This document shows, in pieces, positions 58,143 through 64,000 of a stretch of DNA of 64,000 nt. Made by a program: the position numbers and the translations under genes. The stretch is from Semisulcospira habei (Eukaryota; Mollusca; Gastropoda; Semisulcospiridae): the NCBI GenBank assembly GCA_036245525.1, contig BTPG01000007.1, positions 168,176,136-168,240,135 of the forward strand. The letters run 5' to 3'. The stretch's first letter is position 1; each line of letters opens with the position of its first letter. The notes beneath the pieces were generated by a model. The model saw nothing but the letters and a program-made list of their open reading frames with translations, was not told where the DNA came from and did no database searches.

Positions 58143-58458
58143 CCGTGCGTGCGTGCGTGCGTGTTTGTTTGTTTGCCTCTCTGTCTGTGTGACATACTTA
58201 GAAATGAAACATGTTTCATTGTATGTTTTATTTATGTTTCATTCTGAGTGCTATTCTTATTTTTACACACAAGTCACGCAAAAGCACGCACGCACCCACC
58301 CACACGTACACGCCCCACATAAGCACCATACCAGGGTTCTGGATGCACAAAGGGATTATTAACTCATTTGAGGCATGCCGCATGCGGACACGCGGCCAAG
58401 TCGCGTTTCCGAATGCGGCATTTTTTGAATGAAGTCAACATCAGTTAGCATGTATGCG
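57288..58458. other. Non-coding stretch with repeat fragments
   Basis: F2 fragment at 57460-57520, R3 part at 57770-57850, GT/GC tract at 58100-58170, and a degraded F4 hairpin at 58359-58433 (TTAACTCATTTGAGGCATGC). No recognised gene. Confidence 0.5.
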
Positions 58459-58702
58459 AACGCTGACACCAATGTAACCTCCTCCAATCCACTATGTACA
58501 CGCTGATCCCAGCATAACCTCCTCCACTCCACGATGTACACGCTGGCTCCAAACCATAACCTCCTCCACTCCACGATGTACACGATGACACCAAAATAAC
58601 ATCCTCCTCTCCACTATGTACACGCTGACACCAATATAACCTCCACTCCAATATGTACACGCTGGCACCAATACACCAATAACCTCCTCCACTCCACTAT
58701 GC
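58459..58702. repeat. 40-bp minisatellite, array 1 (about 6 units)
   Basis: Unit built from CACGCTGACACCAATATAAC and CTCCTCCACTCCACTATGTA. The same unit forms the larger array at 61351-61911. Confidence 0.9.
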
Positions 58703-58869
58703 AGTTCTGCCTCAATCGCCGCACGTGCACAGTTGTCAAATTCAACACATCTTGGTCAGTATTGGCCTGCTGACTCACACTGTTTGTGTTTTCGGGGTGC
58801 TTGCCGGCCATTTGGTTTCAATCAAAGCGGCTCTGTTTTCAGTTAGACTCGGTTTGAGAAACATCAGCA

Positions 58870-59095
58870 TGAAAAGCACCAGTAAGAGATGTAGATCTTC
58901 ATGAACCCGTGAGCAGAGGGGACACATGAGGATCTGTGCCTCTTTGCAGATTTGGATGATACTCGTTACTTGGTCCGCATCTACTTCCTCAGTTTGAGAA
59001 ACAATATCAGTTAAAATCTCAAGCAATACGCAAAGATTCTCATAACGACCCTTAGATGGCGAGGATATTGAATGTCTATGCGTCTTGCAGACTTT
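58870..59095. repeat. Two F2 hairpin fragments
   Basis: 58885-58945 (GTAGATCTTCATGAACCC and CACATGAGGATCTGTGCCTC) and 59028-59085 (CAAAGATTCTCATAAC and ATGTCTATGCGTCTTG). Confidence 0.5.
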
Positions 59096-59571
59096 AGAAA
59101 CTCACTCGCCCACTGGCTACATTCGTCATACAGCCATACTTGTGTATAAAATACCAAACGCAAGTATATTTGGCTATTTCGGATTTTTTTAATTTATTTT
59201 TATTATTTTATTTATTTTTTTTTTTGGGGGGAGGGGGGGGGGGGGGTGCTATTTAGCAATCTAATGTAATCAGGTCTGCGTTTCAATGATTTCTACTACA
59301 CGTAATATGCGTTTTAAACATTGCTGTGCTACAGCGAAGAGCACAATGGTTTTCAGCAGTACTAATGTTTCCTTCCATTTTCCACTTTTGCACTGCCCAA
59401 AAACTACACTTAATTAAATTAGAACAGAGCTTTGGCTTGTTCTTACTGGTATGGGTGTCAACCCTATTGTTCAAAACAAAGAAAACAACCTGTTTAGTTT
59501 TCCTAGCCACAACTGCAGACCGATGTCCACATCTAATCTCATTTTTAAATGTAACAGACTGCACATATTGC

Positions 59572-59573
<2 letters not shown>

Positions 59574-59634
<61 letters not shown>

Positions 59635-59783
59635 ATAGTTTTTATATAGCGCCCTTCCCCACGGCCAGCAAGCTCGGAGCGCTTTACAGCACATAAAAAT
59701 AATATTAAAAGGGAGAAAAATTAAAAGGCACTCACTCTTTAAATAAACACCTGCTCGCACCATGTAGGCGCATTCCTAACACG

Positions 59784-59866
<83 letters not shown>

Positions 59867-60055
59867 CACAAACACACACACACACACACACGCCCAGCCT
59901 ACCTACATGGGCTACCCATATACGAAAACACTGCCAACATTTCCAGGTAGCACATCCAGACTAAGCTAATCTTGATATGCTACCTGGAAAGGATGGGTCT
60001 TCAAATTTGTTTTGAAGGTCATCAGGGTAGGGGATAATAATCCTTGGCAGAAACT
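59574..60055 (-). repeat. AAT repeat and probable retroelement 3' end
   Basis: AAT tract at 59574-59631 followed by ATATAGCGCCCTTCCCC and GCTCGGAGCGCTTTACA, as at 3' ends of non-LTR elements; a CA microsatellite (59785-59891) lies within. No RT motif seen. Confidence 0.5.
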
Positions 60056-61100
60056 GTAGTAGCCTGCTAAGCTCTAGTGGTTTTCTGTCATTTGCAATGC
60101 CGCCTAGAACATTCACCTGTCACAAGACACAGAAAATGCAAGATCAAAAGCAAGGTTTTGTTTTTATTTGTTTTGTGTGTGTGTATGTGTGTTTGTTTTT
60201 ATACTAAAGCAAAACACATTTTTTTCGACTTGTACAGTAAAGTTTTCAAGAAAAAGAAACCCGAACGACAATTAGAGGAGAAATTTTGTCATGATGAATA
60301 ATAGCAACTTTTAAAAATCAGTGACATTCAGTCTCCCGTACATTAATCAGAGCAGAAATACACAAGGTTAGGCTTTTCCCTCTGATAAAAAAAAAGAATG
60401 AAATAAACCACTAATGATCCGTAGCTATGTATACCAACGTGCATAGAGAATGAATGTGTGATTTGTCGCTGACTATCTACCGTGTCATTATAACTTGTGA
60501 AAATATCAGTAAAAGAAGGTAAAGGTGCTCGTAAATAGAGATCCATGAATCACATTTTAAAATACACACCAATAGATAACCGTCCTCTTTGGGAAACAAT
60601 CAAAATTAGTTAATGGACAAATCTCCTTCTTGCACAAGAAACCAATCTTTCGTACTTCACAATGGTATGTTACCGGTAATCTACGGGGAAAGGGCATATA
60701 TGTCAGTAAATATTCATCGTGTTCTGTTCTCCTGCGCTTCATGAAGTCGCACAGAGAAAGGAAATAAAGACTGAAGTAACGACAAGTCGATTGACGTTTC
60801 AGTCATGTCCGAAATAAAGAGTTAAAAAATGTTTTTCTAGCTTACATGTAATCTGCGGCCTGACTATAAACGCTGTAGTGCGTCACAAATTGGAACAATA
60901 CAACGATATGCATGGCACGCTTCAGATACACAGCCCGTAATTTAGTAAGTCAACAAAATCAGCGTGGGGGAGACAATTTCAATTATACTATGCAATGGGC
61001 ACGCATGCTGCTAGATAATATCACGCAAACTGTCAGGAATCTCGTACAACGTCCAACTCTACCCTCAGTTTTGCAGTGAGCCGGTTAGGCTTTCATTACA
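60056..61100. other. Non-coding stretch, nothing recognised
   Basis: AT-rich with short frames only and no domain, hairpin or known repeat. Confidence 0.5.
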
Positions 61101-61322
61101 ATGGATCGAACTTCATTTATCCAGAATTCGCCTGCCGGCTTTGAGCACTGTTTGAGTGATCTAGTTTTGCTACTCTTTGTGAGTGCAGTGATCATAAACG
61201 CATCACCATCTGGATCACAGTTTCAAGTATATTTTTGCTTGCAAAGTGACGATAGTTCAGTGCCATCTTTTAATTCTGTTGGTTTCCCTCTGATATTCCT
61301 GTCAAAATCAAAACCGTTGTAA
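61101..61322 (+). CDS. Possible signal-peptide exon, unassigned
   Basis: An open frame of 73 codons with a hydrophobic segment (LSDLVLLLFVSAVIINASPSG) that weakly recalls the end of the peptide-family signal exon, followed by a Ser-rich end. A GTATAT donor is possible at 61228. It could be exon 1 of another secreted protein or a chance frame. Confidence 0.25.
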   Translation: MDRTSFIQNSPAGFEHCLSDLVLLLFVSAVIINASPSGSQFQVYFCLQSDDSSVPSFNSVGFPLIFLSKSKPL

Positions 61323-61350
61323 AAGTTGTTTGATAGGCTACTTTTGTAAG

Positions 61351-61911
61351 TACACGCTGACACCAAAATAACCTCCTCCACTCCACTATGCACACGCTGA
61401 CACCAAAATAACCTCCTCCACTCCACTATGTACACGCTGACACCAAAATAACCTCCTCCACTCCACTATGTACACGCTGACACCAAAATAACCTCCTCCA
61501 CTCCACTATGTACACGCTGACACCAAAATAACCTCATCCACTCCACTATGTACACGCTGACACCAAAATAACCTCCTCCAATCCCGGCACTATGTACACC
61601 TGACACCAAAATGACCTTCTCCACTCAACGATGTACACCTGACACCAAAATGACCTTCTCCACTCAACGATGTACACGTTGCCACCAAAATAACCTCCTT
61701 CACTCCCCTATGTTCACGCTGACCAAAATAAGTGACCCCCTCCACTCCACTATGTACACGCTGACACCAAAATAACCTCCGCCACTATACTATGTACACG
61801 CTGACACCAATATAACGGCCTCCTCCGCTGCACTATGTATACACTGACTCCAACAAAACCTCCTCCATTTCACTATGTACACGCTGACCCCAATATAATC
61901 TTTTCCACTCC
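61351..61911. repeat. 40-bp minisatellite, array 2 (about 14 units)
   Basis: Units of CACGCTGACACCAAAATAAC plus CTCCTCCACTCCACTATGTA; the first five are almost identical, later ones carry indels and substitutions. Confidence 0.95.
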
Positions 61912-62009
61912 AAAAATATGTCTCGCCTTCTCTAGCTGCCTTATAGCGTGCATATCAAGTGGCCGTGACTACATGCATTAAACGCAAATACACAGCATAT
62001 CATTTCTTA

Positions 62010-62165
62010 GATGAGTCTGACCATTTAGCCACACACATCCAATATCAAGGACTACATGTAGCGCAGACAGAAGTGGGAATTTAGTAAGGGAAATAAAGGT
62101 GAATGGAGCAAGCGGAGACAAAAACATAAGCTCCAGAAAAAAAGAGAAAAAACCCACCCTGACGA
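62010..62165. repeat. R4 fragment
   Basis: CACACACATCCAATATCAAG and AAAACCCACCCTGA blocks, as in 11580-11770; diverged. Confidence 0.6.
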
Positions 62166-62405
62166 GCACCATGAGCCTCTTGCTAAAACCACTTTAAATC
62201 TATGTTCCTTCCTGGGAGGGCTGGGACTTTGGACTGCCAGAGTGTGCAGTCGCTACTGTATTAGAATGGGTTACAAAAATCAGGCAAACTGTTTGAGGGA
62301 TGATTAGGAACTACTGTCTGAGTCTCTTGTGTTTTATTAAATGTGTGACGATATACTACGAAGTGTGTCTCTTTCTTTTTTCATCAAAGCGCATCGACAA
62401 TGTTC

Positions 62406-62491
<86 letters not shown>

Positions 62492-62520
62492 ACGTGTGTG
62501 CGTGCGTACGTGTGAACTTG
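62165..62520 (+). repeat. Duplicated downstream flank of the peptide genes, distal copy
   Basis: Matches 48350-48600: TCTATGTTCCTTCCTGG, GCAGTCGCTA, GAGGGATGATTAGGA, GTTTTATT, GTGTGTCTCTTTC, CATCGACAATGTTCCTCTG, followed by a GT microsatellite (62408-62490). It is either copy 3's own flank displaced by insertions or the remnant of a fourth unit. Confidence 0.7.
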
Positions 62521-62599
62521 CCGTTGTGGGTTTGGGTGCAGACTCGGCAGCGATGGAGGGCCGGTTTTTGAGGAAACGTTCCTATTCATTTTAGTTTCT

Positions 62600-64000
62600 T
62601 TATTTGCGGCTCTCTGGTTAATGTTTAGCTGGGCGCTGCGAAATGCTTCTTGATAGGGAATATAATTTTGGTTTCTAATTCTGTTTGCTTCCCGAAAGAG
62701 GATAATTTTCTAACACTTCTGATAGGCGGCGCCACAGTTTATGCGCTTTGATGCAGCGGTGCGGGCAGGGCAGTTTGCGCGGGCGTGGTTACGACTACCG
62801 CAACGAACGCAGATGGCGTGCTTGGTCTTGCATACTGTGATGAAACTCTATGTTCGCGCATAATGTTCACACAGTAGGGTTAGTACGGTACGGTTTTTGT
62901 TAACGGTTTGTTTTGTGCCGATAGTCCGTGAGGCCGTGGGCCACGTGAAAACTTTAAGACACGGTTAATACGGGAAGTTTTAGTGAGTTGTAGGCGAAAG
63001 CTTAGTCTGTCAGAGGTCTAGAAACGTTAGTACGGGGCTTTACTGTCAGTCTGGACAGACGTATGCGAGATACCTTAGCCCGTATTCCAAGACTCTGAAA
63101 GCTAGAAATCAGGTATGTTTCTATATGTATTATTGATAGTTGCTTAGTTAAAGACGGTATGCGTTAATAAGAGTAATTCGGTTGTATAGCGTTGTCTGGG
63201 TTGGTTCAGTTATGTTGGTTTGGAATTCAGTGAGGTAACCGGTGTTTGTCGTATACAGTTATTTACAGAGATGGATAACTAAAGGAATGTGAGGTGTGTA
63301 TGTCTAAGTCACTATGAAGGTAGTACGTGATTGGTTAAGCATAGTCTTTTCCAGTGTAGAGAATAGTGTATGGCGAGAGTGTTAGGTTATAGTCTGTTTC
63401 GGGGTGGTGACAGTTATGGGGGTGTTGCGTGGATAGTTCGGGTTGTGAAGCACGTGTGTGTATGAATGAACGTGTGAGTTATTTGTATCAGCCAGGTTAC
63501 GTAATGTTTCTCATGTTATCCAATGTTGTGTGTTTAGCAAGTGTTACGATTTGGGTCCTTGTTGTTGTTTAGAGTGCTTGTTGGAGAGAGAGAGAGACGG
63601 ACGCCGAGACGTCAGTCACCGGGACCTAATGCGAGGTCATCTCTCCAGCTCATCACTCAGGGAGTGAGCGGCCGGTGCCAAGACACTTGGGTCACAGCGA
63701 AGATACAGTACGAGAAACGAGGAAGTCCACGATACGAGAGACAGGACGACTCGAGGAGCGTACGAGAAAGGACTTGCACGCCTAGACGTGAAAGGACTGA
63801 CAGTAACCAGGCGAGAACACCAAACAGGTTGGAGACTGTGAGAAACTAATACCTAGACTGGCAGTGATATTGTGTATGTGTATGTGATGTTTGGATGTAG
63901 TGGGGAAGGTGTAGTGTGAATAGTTGATAATATTTCGAGGGCTGACTGCTAGAACTTCGTAACTCAGTTTTCACACGTTTTGAGAAAACGCGAAATGAAA
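62600..64000. other. Repeat-poor stretch at the window end
   Basis: Unlike the rest of the window, it lacks hairpins and microsatellites. A possible donor (AATCAGGTATGT) is at 63115. An open frame at 63541-63849 is Arg-rich without a recognised domain. It could be the 5' region of a gene or element continuing beyond the window. Confidence 0.35.

Overview
The window looks like repeat-rich nuclear DNA of a marine mollusc, most likely a gastropod. The evidence is spliced genes with GT/AG introns, one gene starting with a temptin domain (temptin is known as a mollusc water-borne pheromone protein), tRNA-derived SINEs, CR1/L2-like non-LTR retrotransposons and very dense CA/GT microsatellites. I cannot name the species. 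Most of the sequence is mobile or repeated DNA; most long reading frames are shadows of simple repeats.

Three sets of genes can be supported. (1) 18348-22258, minus strand: a two-exon gene for a protein of about 880 residues with zinc-finger-like Cys/His clusters, a tyrosine-recombinase-like catalytic domain and a basic SANT/Myb-like tail. It may be a Crypton-type transposon or a derivative. (2) 25504-42297, plus strand: nine exons, reconstructed with matching splice phases, that encode a complete temptin module followed by a complete two-domain copper type II, ascorbate-dependent monooxygenase (DBH/MOXD/PHM family) and a probable GPI-anchor tail. The exon with the start codon was not found. 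The temptin module sits where DBH/MOXD relatives carry a DOMON domain. (3) 46250-56924, plus strand: three tandem two-exon genes for small secreted precursors (signal peptide, short acidic propeptide, furin-like RxRR site, divergent C-terminal peptide). Copy 3 encodes a CxCx4CxC peptide, copy 2 has lost the cysteines, and copy 1 has a one-base frameshift and a hairpin transposon at its 3' end. This expanding peptide family is the best candidate for an undescribed system here.

The rest is a catalogue of repeats. At least five families of near-perfect long hairpins (called F1-F5 here) recur dozens of times. Several are bounded by TTAA, and one occupied/empty site pair supports insertion at TTAA. 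Longer dispersed repeats (R1-R4), non-LTR fragments, other TIR elements and minisatellites are nested in one another. Layout: 1-17 kb repeats; 17.8-22.3 kb recombinase-like gene; 25.5-42.3 kb temptin-monooxygenase gene, its introns loaded with hairpins and a 3.8 kb non-LTR element; 43-57 kb peptide cluster; 57-62.5 kb minisatellites and repeats; 62.6-64 kb a repeat-poor stretch of unknown function.
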